Part shown: piece after piece, positions 17,039-25,239 of the stretch
Layout of the letters: each line of letters begins with the position of its first letter
Position numbering within the stretch: position 1 is the first letter of the stretch
Assembly: GCA_035295125.1 (NCBI GenBank)
Contig: DATGJP010000095.1
Coordinates: forward strand, 186,001 to 250,000
DNA from: JAICMB01 sp035295125
Lineage (GTDB): Bacteria > Acidobacteriota > Terriglobia > Bryobacterales > Bryobacteraceae
Length of the DNA: 64,000 nt
Direction of reading: 5' to 3'
Notes under the pieces: generated by a model
Seen by the model: only the letters and a program-made list of their open reading frames with translations
The model's database searches: none
Told to the model about the DNA's origin: nothing
Translations under genes and position numbers: made by a program

Positions 17039-17622
17039 CTCTTCTGATACGGAATAAATCGCATCGACACCGAATTCATGCAGTAGCGCAAACCGGTGGG
17101 CTTCGGACCGTCGTCGAAGACGTGTCCCAGGTGTCCGTCGCACTTCGTGCATAGAACCTCGGTGCGGACCATCAGGAAGCTGTTGTCGCGCAGTTCCCGT
17201 ACGTTTTCCTTCGCGATCGGAGCCCAGAAACTCGGCCAGCCCGTGCCTGATTCGAACTTCTGGTCCGAGCTGAAGAGCGCGTTGCCGCAGCAAATGCAGC
17301 GGTAGAGTCCTTTTTGGTGATTGTTCCAGTAGCGGCCTGTAAACGAGACTTCCGTCCCCTTACGTCGCGCCACCGAAAACTCCTCGGACGTGAGTTCCTT
17401 CTTCCACTCGGCGTCCGGCTTCACGAGCTTCTTCACCTGCACAGGAGCCTTGCGCTCGCCCTGGTCGGTGAACAGTACAATCGTGACCTCGGAGCCGGAG
17501 CCCTCCATCGAGGCATCCGGGATTTCATGGTCCTTCCTCGCTGCCAGGGCATACAGTCCGCCAAACGCGAAAGGCATAAACACAAAAGCACGGCGTGGAA
17601 TTCCTGCGTTTACCTGCTTCAT
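17035..17622 (-). CDS. msrB: Exported peptide-methionine (R)-S-oxide reductase
   Basis: The 195-residue product has an N-terminal hydrophobic leader with twin arginines (GIPRRAFVFMPFAFGG), so it is probably exported. The MsrB domain fills the C-terminal 130 residues: zinc pairs CICC and CTKC, the motif 'SGTGWPSFWAP', GHLGHVF, and the catalytic Cys in RYCMNSVSMRF. It reduces R-methionine sulfoxide in proteins. I chose the ATG at 17622 because GGAGGG lies four bases upstream; the earlier ATG at 17634 would encode that sequence. It ends tail-to-tail with the PQQ gene and lies 26 bases downstream of a molybdopterin enzyme gene. Confidence 0.9.
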   Translation of the reverse strand: MKQVNAGIPRRAFVFMPFAFGGLYALAARKDHEIPDASMEGSGSEVTIVLFTDQGERKAPVQVKKLVKPDAEWKKELTSEEFSVARRKGTEVSFTGRYWNNHQKGLYRCICCGNALFSSDQKFESGTGWPSFWAPIAKENVRELRDNSFLMVRTEVLCTKCDGHLGHVFDDGPKPTGLRYCMNSVSMRFIPYQKS

Positions 17623-17648
17623 GGCTCCCTCCAATTTCTATTCTTCCT

Positions 17649-18359
17649 CTAAAATCCCGCGTACCAGTCGTACCCGCGTTCGGCCCAATAATCCGGAGGC
17701 CGGGTGTTGCTGAACGCAATGGTTCCAATTTGTTTGAGATTCTTGATGCCGTACTTCAGCGGAATCGCGAGGCGCAATGGCGCACCGTGCTCCGCCGTCA
17801 GTGGCGCACCGTTCATCTCGTAGGCCAGCAGCGTTTGCGGGTGCATGGCCGACTTCTTGTCGAGGCCGACATAATATTCGCGATCGGGCGTTGCCAGCGC
17901 CACGTACGCGTTCGATGCCGCCTCGTTCGGCGCATATTTGGCGACAAAATCGCGGAAACGGGCGCCGCCCCACTTCACCACGACGCTCCAGCCCTCAATG
18001 CACTTGAGTTGCGTGATCATCTCGACCTTTGGAAGCGCTTTGATGTCCGCCAGCGAAAGCGAGAGGTCTCCGATGTTGAGCTTCCAGTTCGGGTCCACGT
18101 CATCGTCGAGCCCGAGATCGCCGTTCTCCCGGCTCTCCTGGATCGCGCTCGCCGGAAAGGTGCGTGCCAGCCGCGTATCGCTGGAGTAATCGTTCGAAAA
18201 CTCCTCGTTGATGCGGAGCCCGACTCGCAAGGGCCAAGGGAGGTTGCCGTCCGCCGGGCGCGACCGCAGCCACTTCCACGCGGCGGTTCCGGCCAGTGCC
18301 GCGATGCCGCCAGTCAATAAACTGCGCCGCGTGATTCGTGAGATTTCCTGGTCCGTCAT
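17649..18359 (-). CDS. Tat-exported molybdopterin oxidoreductase (sulfite oxidase/MsrP-like)
   Basis: The 236-residue product has a Tat signal (ITRRSLLTGGIAALAG) and an Oxidored_molyb (PF00174) core. The molybdenum-ligating Cys is in LKCIEGWSVVVKWGG near residue 119, in the same 'C-x-E-G-W' context as MsrP/YedY and sulfite oxidases. Further family blocks are DREYYVGLD, LAYEMNGAPLTAEHGAPLRL and KYGIKNLKQI. It probably reduces or oxidises a sulfoxide- or sulfite-type substrate in the periplasm. Its start overlaps the stop of the cytochrome b gene (ATGA), and an exported MsrB follows, which favours methionine sulfoxide repair. Confidence 0.85.
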   Translation of the reverse strand: MTDQEISRITRRSLLTGGIAALAGTAAWKWLRSRPADGNLPWPLRVGLRINEEFSNDYSSDTRLARTFPASAIQESRENGDLGLDDDVDPNWKLNIGDLSLSLADIKALPKVEMITQLKCIEGWSVVVKWGGARFRDFVAKYAPNEAASNAYVALATPDREYYVGLDKKSAMHPQTLLAYEMNGAPLTAEHGAPLRLAIPLKYGIKNLKQIGTIAFSNTRPPDYWAERGYDWYAGF

Positions 18360-19024
18360 TCGGCAGCCTCTTTGACGGATACGACTTCATACCCGGTGAT
18401 CATGGATCGCAGATTGTTCCAGCCCGCCCGCAGCACTTGCGCAATATGGATACCGAAGAACAGAACGTATCCGGCAGCGAGCAGGAAATGCTCCAGGCGA
18501 GCCGCCTCGTAACCGCCCAGCAGATACGTCAGCCAACCGAACTGCACCGACTTCCAGATCGCCAGGCCGGTGACAATCGATCCCGCGCCCATCACGATAA
18601 TGCTGGTGTAAGCAATCTGCTGCGCACCATTGAACTTCCGCGGAGGCGGCTCTTTCTTGCTTAAATGCAGATCGTGCAGCATCACTTGAATGGCTTCTCG
18701 AAACGAGTTGCGATTAGGCACGAGGTAGCGCCACTCGCCCGACACCGCGGTATAAATCACGTAAACGAGCCCGTTGATCGCGAAAAGCCACATGAACACG
18801 AAGTGCCACGCCATGCCTTCCGCCAGGCGATGATCGACTCCCAACAGGTCATAGAACCAGTTCGGGAAAAAGTGGATCAACGAGAAACGGCCAATTCCGA
18901 TGCTGTAAATGCCGTTGGCCCAGTAAATCAGCAATCCGCTCCACAGCATGATGGTCAGCAATGGAAAGTTGATCCAGTGCAGCCAGCGAATGGCCCGCGG
19001 ATGCTTGGCTTCAAGTTGCTTCAC
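18356..19024 (-). CDS. Cytochrome b561-type membrane subunit
   Basis: The 222-residue product has four transmembrane helices with heme-ligand histidines in HPRAIRWLHWINF, MAWHFVFMWLF, RLEHFLLAAGY and FGIHIAQVLRAG, the pattern of cytochrome b561/Ni-Fe hydrogenase b-type subunits (PF01292). It would carry electrons from the quinone pool or quinol to the exported molybdopterin enzyme encoded downstream. The overlap of coding regions (4 bases) supports a physical pair. It is not an obvious MsrQ homologue, since MsrQ belongs to the ferric reductase-like fold. Confidence 0.85.
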   Translation of the reverse strand: MKQLEAKHPRAIRWLHWINFPLLTIMLWSGLLIYWANGIYSIGIGRFSLIHFFPNWFYDLLGVDHRLAEGMAWHFVFMWLFAINGLVYVIYTAVSGEWRYLVPNRNSFREAIQVMLHDLHLSKKEPPPRKFNGAQQIAYTSIIVMGAGSIVTGLAIWKSVQFGWLTYLLGGYEAARLEHFLLAAGYVLFFGIHIAQVLRAGWNNLRSMITGYEVVSVKEAAE

Positions 19025-19055
19025 AACTGTGATTTCGTCAGGATATCAACAAAAG

Positions 19056-20585
19056 TTACGGTGCAACGCTTGCAGTTTCACCCCACTCGCGCAATTTGTA
19101 ACGCAGCAGCTTGCCGGCGGCGCTTTTCGGCAGTTCGGCGAGAAACTCGATGTGGCGAGGATATTTGTAGGGCGTGATGCGCTGCTTTACGAACGCTTGC
19201 AGCTCCTGGACCAGATCAGCCGTGCCCGTGGAACCGTTTTTCAGAACGACGAACGCCTTGGAGGTGTAAAGCCCGCCGGGTGCCTTGTATGCCACCACCG
19301 CCGCTTCCAGCACGGCGTCATGCTCGGCCAACGCGCTCTCGACTTCAATAGGCGAAACCCACTGCCCGGACACCCGCAGCATGTCATCGGTGCGGCCCGC
19401 GTACCAGTAGTAACCGTCTTCGTCGACCGAGTACTTGTCGCCGGAATGGAACCAGCCGTCCTCGATGCGCTGCGCTGTAAGGTCGGGACGATTCCAATAT
19501 CCCGGAGTAAGGCTAGCGCCACGCACCAACAGGTCGCCAACAGTGCCTTGTGGAAGCTCCTGTCCCGCATGATCCACGATTCGAATCTGATAGCCCGGCA
19601 CTGCCTGGCCGGTGCTACCGGGCCGCACGCTACCCGAACGGGTGGAGAGATAGATGTGCAGCATCTCGGTCGATCCGATGCCATCCAGAATCTCGACTCC
19701 GAAGCGTGCTTTCCAACGCCGGAAGATCTCTGCCGGAAGCGGTTCCGCCGCCGAAACAGCAAGACGTATGCTGCCCAGGTCGTACGAGAGCGGTCCATCC
19801 GTCTCCTGCAGCATCGCCGCGTACAGCGTTGGCACCGAGAAGAACAGCGTCGGGCGAGCCTCGCGCGCCGTGGCGAGGATCGCTGCCGCCTGCGGCCGGC
19901 CGGGATACAGGATCGTCGTGGCGCCCACGTAAAACGGAAACATCAGGCCGTTTCCAAGTCCATAAGCGTGGAACAGCTTGGACGAAGAAAACGTGACGTC
20001 GCCCGCCCCGATTCCTAAAACACCATACGCATAGTTCGCGCAGCAGCAGAGCCAATCCCGATGCCGATGGACCGCAGCTTTTGGCATTCCTGTGCTGCCC
20101 GAAGTCCAAAGCCAGAACGCGGCATCGTCTTTCGTTGTGGGCTCCGCTTCGAGCTCCGGCGACTGCGCCAGAAACCATTCGTCCGAGATCACAATCGTGG
20201 GCTTGGCGAGAGCCGGCTGGAAAGATGGCGCGACCACCACGGCGGAGGCCTGGCTCTCGTTCACGAGGTACTCGTAGTCTGCCGGACGCAGCGCCGTGTT
20301 GGTCGGAACCGCAATGGCGCCAATCTTAATCGCGCCGAAGTAGGCCGCGACGAACTCCGGGCCATCCGGCAGAATCAGAACAATCCGGTCCCCCGGCCCA
20401 AGACCCCGCCGGAGAAACCCGTTCCCGGCGCGGTTTACCTGTTCCGCAATCTGCGCGTACGTGAACGACTGGCCTTCACAGCGAATCGCCGTGCTCTGCC
20501 CGCGCCCCTCGCGAACGTGGCGGTCGACGAAGTAGATTGAAGATCTCCCGGGTGAGCCGCAGCTCTTCGAACGGGTATTCGCCGG
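19056..20585 (-). CDS. Benzoate-CoA ligase family protein, 5' end without a usable start codon
   Basis: This acyl-adenylate enzyme activates an aromatic acid to its CoA thioester. Motifs are WTSGSTGMPKAAVHRH (P-loop), DGIGSTEMLHIYLS (A5), DGWFHSGDKYSVDEDGYYWY (A7) and the final Lys in PKSAAGKLLRYKLREW. Upstream of 20264 the frame stays open and reads FVAAYFGAIKIGAIAVPTNT and YFVDRHVREGRG, the normal N-terminus of benzoate-CoA ligases. The stop that bounds the frame is at 20588-20586, and no ATG, GTG, TTG or CTG lies between it and YFVDRH (about 20537). The region overlaps a small winged-helix ORF in another frame. A frameshifted fusion or a sequencing error is likely. Confidence 0.85.
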   Translation of the reverse strand, partial: PANTRSKSCGSPGRSSIYFVDRHVREGRGQSTAIRCEGQSFTYAQIAEQVNRAGNGFLRRGLGPGDRIVLILPDGPEFVAAYFGAIKIGAIAVPTNTALRPADYEYLVNESQASAVVVAPSFQPALAKPTIVISDEWFLAQSPELEAEPTTKDDAAFWLWTSGSTGMPKAAVHRHRDWLCCCANYAYGVLGIGAGDVTFSSSKLFHAYGLGNGLMFPFYVGATTILYPGRPQAAAILATAREARPTLFFSVPTLYAAMLQETDGPLSYDLGSIRLAVSAAEPLPAEIFRRWKARFGVEILDGIGSTEMLHIYLSTRSGSVRPGSTGQAVPGYQIRIVDHAGQELPQGTVGDLLVRGASLTPGYWNRPDLTAQRIEDGWFHSGDKYSVDEDGYYWYAGRTDDMLRVSGQWVSPIEVESALAEHDAVLEAAVVAYKAPGGLYTSKAFVVLKNGSTGTADLVQELQAFVKQRITPYKYPRHIEFLAELPKSAAGKLLRYKLREWGETASVAP

Positions 20586-20742
20586 TCAGGTCGATCCAGC
20601 CTGCCTCGCGAAGCACGCCCAGCAGCGCATACATCCCGTCGACGTCCAGACCGCAAGCCTCATGCACCTCGGGCATCGTCGCTACGCCCTCTTCTTTCGA
20701 CCGCAAGGAGCCGTGTGAAACCTGGCGCGCGATGACGTTCAA
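20476..20742 (-). CDS. Small winged-helix-like ORF between boxB and the benzoate-CoA ligase
   Basis: From TTG at 20742 (or ATG at 20676, which has GAGGG ten bases upstream) the product reads MPEVHEACGLDVDGMYALLG followed by VLREAGWIDLTGEYPFEELR, resembling a winged-helix unit. It begins just after boxB stops. The last 30 residues (RRPPRSRGARAE...) are basic and look like out-of-frame ligase code, so the true protein may instead continue into the ligase frame near LTREIFN. Whether this is a free regulator or the N-terminal domain of a fused ligase is open. Confidence 0.55.
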   Translation of the reverse strand: MNVIARQVSHGSLRSKEEGVATMPEVHEACGLDVDGMYALLGVLREAGWIDLTGEYPFEELRLTREIFNLLRRPPRSRGARAEHGDSL

Positions 20743-20764
20743 CAGCTTCTTCGCGGCCGGGTTG

Positions 20765-22186
20765 TTAATTGAAGCGGACGTACTCAAAATCGATGGGCTT
20801 CCCCTTAATCCCACGCACCGGAGGCGCGATCCAACTGGCAAACTTGCCCGGCTCGACGACGCGTCCCATCAGCGACTGAATAAACACATCGTCATCGGCA
20901 TCGGGAAGCCAGTCGTACTTGCGGCTGTTCCAGGCCGGCTCGGTCATCAATTCGCCGGCCGGGCTGATATGATGCCTCGCAAAATTCCCGATGCGGCGAT
21001 GAAAACCGACGTGCGGCAAGGTGAACCGGAACGCCATTCCAAACTGCTCGGGAATACGATTCCATCGAGCGACGCCAGCCTCAATTTCACGGATGTAGTC
21101 GTCTCGCAACCGCGTGTTCATGGCCGTGAGCGCGGGCACGCCTCGGACGACGATTTTATCTCCCTCCACTTCTTGAACCGGGTATGTATCGCCGCCGAGC
21201 TTATGGTCGTCGGACAGTTTCGTCTCTTCGAAACGGCCCTTCAGACCGGTAGTGTAATAGGTCGCCGCGTTCGAAGAGATTTCGGAGCCGTACAGATCCA
21301 ACGTGACGCTGGAATGGAAATTCAGGTACTTCTGAATCGTCTCCAGGTCGATGGCCCCGGACGCCCGAACCTGTGCCGGATCGTCGGTATTGTTGTCGCG
21401 CATCACCTCGCAGGTTCGCTGGATCATCCGCGCCACCCCGGATTCCCCCACGAAAAGATGATGCGCCTCCTCGGTGAGCATGAACCGGCAGGTCCGCGAA
21501 AGTGGATCGAACGCCGACTCGGCCAATGAGCACAACTGGAATTTTCCGTCGCGGTCGGTGAAGAACGCGAACATGAAAAACGCCAGCCAGTGCCGCGTCT
21601 CCTCGTTGAATGCCGTCAGAATACGTGGATTGTCCTGGCCGCCGGCCCGCCGCTCCAAAAGAGCCTCAGCCTCTTCGCGGCCGTCACGCCCGAAATAGCG
21701 GTGCAGCAGGTACACCATGGCCCATAGATGCCGGCCTTCTTCCACATTCACCTGAAACAGGTTGCGCAAGTCATACAGCGACGGAGCGGTCATACCGAGC
21801 AGCCGCTGCTGCTCGACCGAGGCCGGTTCGGTGTCGCCCTGCGTCACGATAATGCGCCGCAGCGTCGATCGGTATTCTCCCGGCACCTCCTGCCACGCCG
21901 GTTCGCCGTGGTGATCGCCGAACGAGACGATGCGATTTTCATCGCGAGGAACCAGGAAAATGCCCCAGCGATAATCGGGCATTCTGACGTAGCCGAAGTT
22001 GGCCCAGCCGTCCTTGTCCACGCTGATCGCGGTGCGTAGATAGACTTCGAGCTTCGCGCTGTCGGCAGGTCCCGCATCATTCCACCAGTTCAGGAACGCC
22101 GGCTGCCACTTTTCCAGTGCTCGCTGGAGCGTCTTATCGCTCGCCAGATCGACGTTGTTGGGAATCGTTTCGGCGTAGTCGATCAT
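20765..22186 (-). CDS. boxB: Benzoyl-CoA 2,3-epoxidase, oxygenase subunit BoxB
   Basis: The 473-residue product is a class I di-iron oxygenase that inserts one oxygen into benzoyl-CoA to form the 2,3-epoxide. Candidate iron ligands are Glu120, Glu150 and His153 (VNVEEGRHLW), Asp211, Glu240 and His243 (LTEEAHHLF), at the same numbers I recall for the Azoarcus enzyme. Length equals the family norm. It lies two bases downstream of boxC, so they form one operon, and precedes the benzoate-CoA ligase. The reductase subunit gene boxA, normally nearby, is not in this window. Confidence 0.96.
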   Translation of the reverse strand: MIDYAETIPNNVDLASDKTLQRALEKWQPAFLNWWNDAGPADSAKLEVYLRTAISVDKDGWANFGYVRMPDYRWGIFLVPRDENRIVSFGDHHGEPAWQEVPGEYRSTLRRIIVTQGDTEPASVEQQRLLGMTAPSLYDLRNLFQVNVEEGRHLWAMVYLLHRYFGRDGREEAEALLERRAGGQDNPRILTAFNEETRHWLAFFMFAFFTDRDGKFQLCSLAESAFDPLSRTCRFMLTEEAHHLFVGESGVARMIQRTCEVMRDNNTDDPAQVRASGAIDLETIQKYLNFHSSVTLDLYGSEISSNAATYYTTGLKGRFEETKLSDDHKLGGDTYPVQEVEGDKIVVRGVPALTAMNTRLRDDYIREIEAGVARWNRIPEQFGMAFRFTLPHVGFHRRIGNFARHHISPAGELMTEPAWNSRKYDWLPDADDDVFIQSLMGRVVEPGKFASWIAPPVRGIKGKPIDFEYVRFN

Positions 22187-22188
22187 CG

Positions 22189-23814
22189 TCAGACTCGATC
22201 CTTGTCGAACTTGGGCCGTGCACCGGTACCGTACACTTTGAGCGCCCCCGCCGGTCCGACGGCGTTCGGTCGAGAGAAAATCCAGTTCTGCCAGGCGGAG
22301 AGGCGGCCGAAAATGCGGGTTTCCATGGTCTCCGGCGGCCCGAAGCGGAGATTCGATTCGAGTCCGGTCAGCGCGTCGGGCGAGAGTGCGGTGCGGGCTT
22401 CAATCGCTTGCCGCAACTCGTCGGCCCAGTCCAACTCGTCCGGCGCTACCGTGACTAATCCCAGTTCCAGTGCCTCGCGCGCCGAAAGCGCCACGCCAAT
22501 TCGCGACTTCAATTCGTCCGTCGCCCCGTAGAACCGCCCCTCCAGTCGCGACCGGCGGCCGGACATCGGGAGCGCGCCAAAATTCAGCTCGGACAGAGTG
22601 AGGGTGGGACCATCTTCGAGCATATAGACTCGATCTGCCGCTAAGGCGAGTTCCAGCAGCGACCCGGCGAAACACGAACCCGGCTCAACCACGGCGTAGA
22701 TCGACCGCGCCGACACCTCCAGCCTCGCGAGCGTGCGGCGCATCATACCCAGCGCCTCACGGACGAACCAGTTGTCGCGGTGCTCGATGAGTTGCCGATC
22801 GACGGCGAGGATATTTTCGGAATCCCCACGGGTCTTCAGAATCCACAAACCCAGTTCCAACTCGTTGGTCCGCAGATTCAGGATCGCGTCGTCCAACTCA
22901 CGAGACATCTGAAGCGGCCACCAGGCGGCGCCGGCGTCCTTACTCTCGCTCGCGGTTCGCGGACCGTGGACCATGATCGTCGCTGTTGACGCCTCGCGGT
23001 CAAGCTGTACGTCGACGTACTCATAGCGATAGCCGCCGGCGTCAATCACGCGTTCAAGCGGCGGAAGCGGCACTCCCTTTGCACCCGCTGGCCGGTCGCT
23101 CAACTGCGCCAATTCCCCAGCGCGTTTTCGCACAAATTCAGCGAACTGCTGCGGCTTCACGACCGCATCCACAAAGCCCCAGGCCTTGGCACGCTGTCCC
23201 TGCAGGCCTTCCGGCGAGGTGCAGAAGATGTCGGCGTGATCGCGCCGCACTTTTCGCTTGTCGATGAGCCGCGTCAACCCGCCCGTGCCCGGCAAAACAC
23301 CCAGCAGCGGCACCTCCGGCAAACTGACCGCCGAAGACCGGTCGTCGATGAGGATGATTTCGTCGCACGCCAGCGCCAACTCGTAACCGCCGCCGGCCGT
23401 CGAACCATTGCATGCAGCAATGAACTTCAGGCCCGAATAGCGGCTGGCGTCCTCAATACCGTTCCGCGTTTCATTGGTGAACTTGCAGAAATTCACTTTC
23501 CAGGCATGGCTCGACTGGCCGAGCATGTAGATGTTCGCGCCCGAGCAGAACACACGGAGCTTCGCGCTGGTGATGACGACGCTCCGCACCTCGGGATGCT
23601 CGAAACGGAGACGCTGCACGATGTCATGCAGTTCGACGTCGACGCCCAGGTCGTAGGAGTTCAGCTTAAGCTTGTATCCCGGCCGGATGCCCGCATCTTC
23701 CTGGACATCCAGCGTAACCGTTGCAATAGCGTCGTCGTAGTTGACTCGCCAGTGGCGATACCGCGCGGGACTCGTTTCGAAATCGACGAGCTCCTGTAGC
23801 AAGGAGGCGTCCAT
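22189..23814 (-). CDS. boxC: Benzoyl-CoA-dihydrodiol lyase (2,3-epoxybenzoyl-CoA dihydrolase) BoxC
   Basis: The 541-residue product is a double crotonase-fold enzyme that opens 2,3-epoxybenzoyl-CoA with two waters to 3,4-dehydroadipyl-CoA semialdehyde and formate. The first crotonase unit shows FIAACNGSTAGGGYELALAC (oxyanion hole) and LPEVPLLGVLPGTGGLTRLI; the second shows IYAVVEPGSCFAGSLLELAL. Length agrees with known BoxC. I place the start at ATG 23814 (MDASLLQELVDFE), two codons inside a possible TTG at 23820. It is the first gene of the minus-strand box operon; a 23-bp motif shared with the facing operon lies 21 bases upstream. Confidence 0.95.
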   Translation of the reverse strand: MDASLLQELVDFETSPARYRHWRVNYDDAIATVTLDVQEDAGIRPGYKLKLNSYDLGVDVELHDIVQRLRFEHPEVRSVVITSAKLRVFCSGANIYMLGQSSHAWKVNFCKFTNETRNGIEDASRYSGLKFIAACNGSTAGGGYELALACDEIILIDDRSSAVSLPEVPLLGVLPGTGGLTRLIDKRKVRRDHADIFCTSPEGLQGQRAKAWGFVDAVVKPQQFAEFVRKRAGELAQLSDRPAGAKGVPLPPLERVIDAGGYRYEYVDVQLDREASTATIMVHGPRTASESKDAGAAWWPLQMSRELDDAILNLRTNELELGLWILKTRGDSENILAVDRQLIEHRDNWFVREALGMMRRTLARLEVSARSIYAVVEPGSCFAGSLLELALAADRVYMLEDGPTLTLSELNFGALPMSGRRSRLEGRFYGATDELKSRIGVALSAREALELGLVTVAPDELDWADELRQAIEARTALSPDALTGLESNLRFGPPETMETRIFGRLSAWQNWIFSRPNAVGPAGALKVYGTGARPKFDKDRV

Positions 23815-23835
23815 AGTCAATAGGCATCATAGTAG

Positions 23836-23858
23836 CGTGGCAACTATGCGTACTGCAC
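23836..23858. promoter_or_regulatory. 23-bp motif upstream of boxC, copy 1
   Basis: CGTGGCAACTATG followed by CGTACTGCAC. It matches copy 2 (24424-24446) at 20 of 23 positions. It lies in the divergent space between boxC (minus) and the LysM gene (plus), about 21 bases before the boxC ATG. A candidate operator or promoter shared by the box genes; half-sites GTGGCA and TGCAC are partly symmetric. Confidence 0.5.
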
Positions 23859-23948
23859 TACAAGGTCAGCGTATCCCTGGACAAACCTCACGATATTGCG
23901 GAAACACCGCTCAGCCCGGAGGATCTAACGAGCTAAGGAGAGTCTTAC

Positions 23949-24395
23949 ATGGCCGACCAGCTCGATCAGATGAAGCAAAAATACGAATCCGTTTTTAACA
24001 TTGTTCAGCAGCAAGGCGTCCGTCTGACTCATGTAAACATGGACGGCAACAAGCTGTTCATTCAAGGTGACGCGTCCTCCGAAGAGGCGAAGAACAAAAT
24101 CTGGGACGTCATCAAGACCGTTAATCCGAACTGGCAAAACGACCTGATAGCCGACATTCGTGTCACAGGAACCGGCCAACAGGGCGCACCGCAGACCAGC
24201 CCGCCTCAGCAGCAGGCCGCCTCCAGTTCCGGGCAACGCACCTATACCGTGAAGCCCGGCGACACGCTTTCTAAAATCGCGGGCGAGTTGTTGGGCAGCG
24301 CAAGCGAGTACATGAAGATTTTCGAAGCGAATCGAGACCAGCTTTCCGATCCCAACAAAATCAAGGCCGGCCAGACGCTCAAGATTCCCGCGTAA
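23949..24395 (+). CDS. BON-like plus LysM domain protein
   Basis: The 148-residue product has an N-terminal domain of about 70 residues (VNMDGNKLFIQGDASSEEAK, then KIWDVIKTVNPNWQNDLIAD) with the BON-like hydrophobic pattern, a Q/S/P-rich linker and a C-terminal LysM domain (YTVKPGDTLSKIAGELLGSA through GQTLKIPA). This is the layout of YgaU/Kbp-like potassium- or peptidoglycan-binding proteins. No signal peptide is seen, as in Kbp. AAGGAG lies nine bases before the ATG. Its place between two box-catabolic units may be accidental. Confidence 0.85.
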   Translation: MADQLDQMKQKYESVFNIVQQQGVRLTHVNMDGNKLFIQGDASSEEAKNKIWDVIKTVNPNWQNDLIADIRVTGTGQQGAPQTSPPQQQAASSSGQRTYTVKPGDTLSKIAGELLGSASEYMKIFEANRDQLSDPNKIKAGQTLKIPA

Positions 24396-24423
24396 GCGTG
24401 GGCGCGAACTCCTCGATTAGTAC

Positions 24424-24446
24424 CGTGGCAACTGTGTATACTGCAC
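24424..24446 (+). promoter_or_regulatory. 23-bp motif before the hydrolase gene, copy 2
   Basis: CGTGGCAACTGTG followed by TATACTGCAC. It contains a TATACT (-10-like) at 24437-24442, and the TTG start of the hydrolase follows at 24448. If this is the promoter, the transcript is leaderless or nearly so. See copy 1 before boxC. Confidence 0.5.
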
Positions 24447-24447
24447 G

Positions 24448-25239
24448 TTGGCGCGCGAATTGGGCTTTCTCAAGGTTCAGGATCACCGCATCGAGTACGA
24501 GTTGATTCGCGGTCCGTCGTCCGAAGCGCCCTGGCTCGTCTTTCTGCACGAGGGGCTCGGCTCGCTGGCGATGTGGAAAGATTTTCCGGCCCGCTGTGCC
24601 GCTGCCACCGGATCGAACGCACTTGTCTATTCGCGTTATGGCTATGGCCAGTCGGATCCGCTCGGCGGACCGCGCACCGTCACCTTCATGCACGATGAAG
24701 CTCTGAAGGCGCTCCCGGAGCTTCTCGACCAGTTCGGCATCGATCGGCCGACTCTATTCGGACACAGCGACGGCGCGTCCATCGCGCTGGTCCACGCCGG
24801 CGCTAACGTTCGTCCCATTCGCAGCTTGATCCTGCTCGCGCCGCACGTGTTCGTGGAAGACTTCGCAATCCGCGCCATCGAGGCCACCAGGCGGAATTAC
24901 CTGACCACCAACCTCCGTGACAAGCTCGCCCGCTATCATGCCGACCCGGATTCGGCTTTTTGGGGCTGGAACGACATCTGGCTGCACCCAGACTTCCGAG
25001 CCTGGAATATCGAGGAATACCTGTCGCGGATCGAGTGTCCGGTGCTGGCGATCCAGGGCGAGGACGATGAATACGGAACGATGGAGCAGATCGACCGTAT
25101 GGCGCGTGCCGTTCCGCGCATCGAAGTGCTCAAGCTTAAGAACTGTGGCCACTCACCGCATCGCGATCAGCCGGACGCGGTCATCGAACGTGTGGTGCAG
25201 ACTAGGAAGGATGCCAGAACCCCGAGCAGTGTATCTTGA
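24448..25239 (+). CDS. Alpha/beta hydrolase of the box gene neighbourhood
   Basis: The 263-residue cytosolic protein has 'PWLVFLHEGLGSLAMWKDFP' (oxyanion strand, HEGLGS in place of HGxG), the elbow GHSDGAS (nucleophile Ser), an acid in QGEDDEYG and the base in CGHSPHRDQP. Hydrolases of this type often occur in aerobic benzoate clusters, where a thioesterase or ring-product hydrolase role has been proposed; that link is inference. The start is TTG at 24448, directly after the shared 23-bp motif; no Shine-Dalgarno is visible. It overlaps the enoyl-CoA hydratase gene by 29 bases. Confidence 0.83.
   Translation: MARELGFLKVQDHRIEYELIRGPSSEAPWLVFLHEGLGSLAMWKDFPARCAAATGSNALVYSRYGYGQSDPLGGPRTVTFMHDEALKALPELLDQFGIDRPTLFGHSDGASIALVHAGANVRPIRSLILLAPHVFVEDFAIRAIEATRRNYLTTNLRDKLARYHADPDSAFWGWNDIWLHPDFRAWNIEEYLSRIECPVLAIQGEDDEYGTMEQIDRMARAVPRIEVLKLKNCGHSPHRDQPDAVIERVVQTRKDARTPSSVS

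Noticed and set aside
22986..23799. Plus-strand ORFs inside boxC
   Set aside because: They are antisense to a gene that is full length and has clear motifs, and their translations are low-complexity and Arg-rich.
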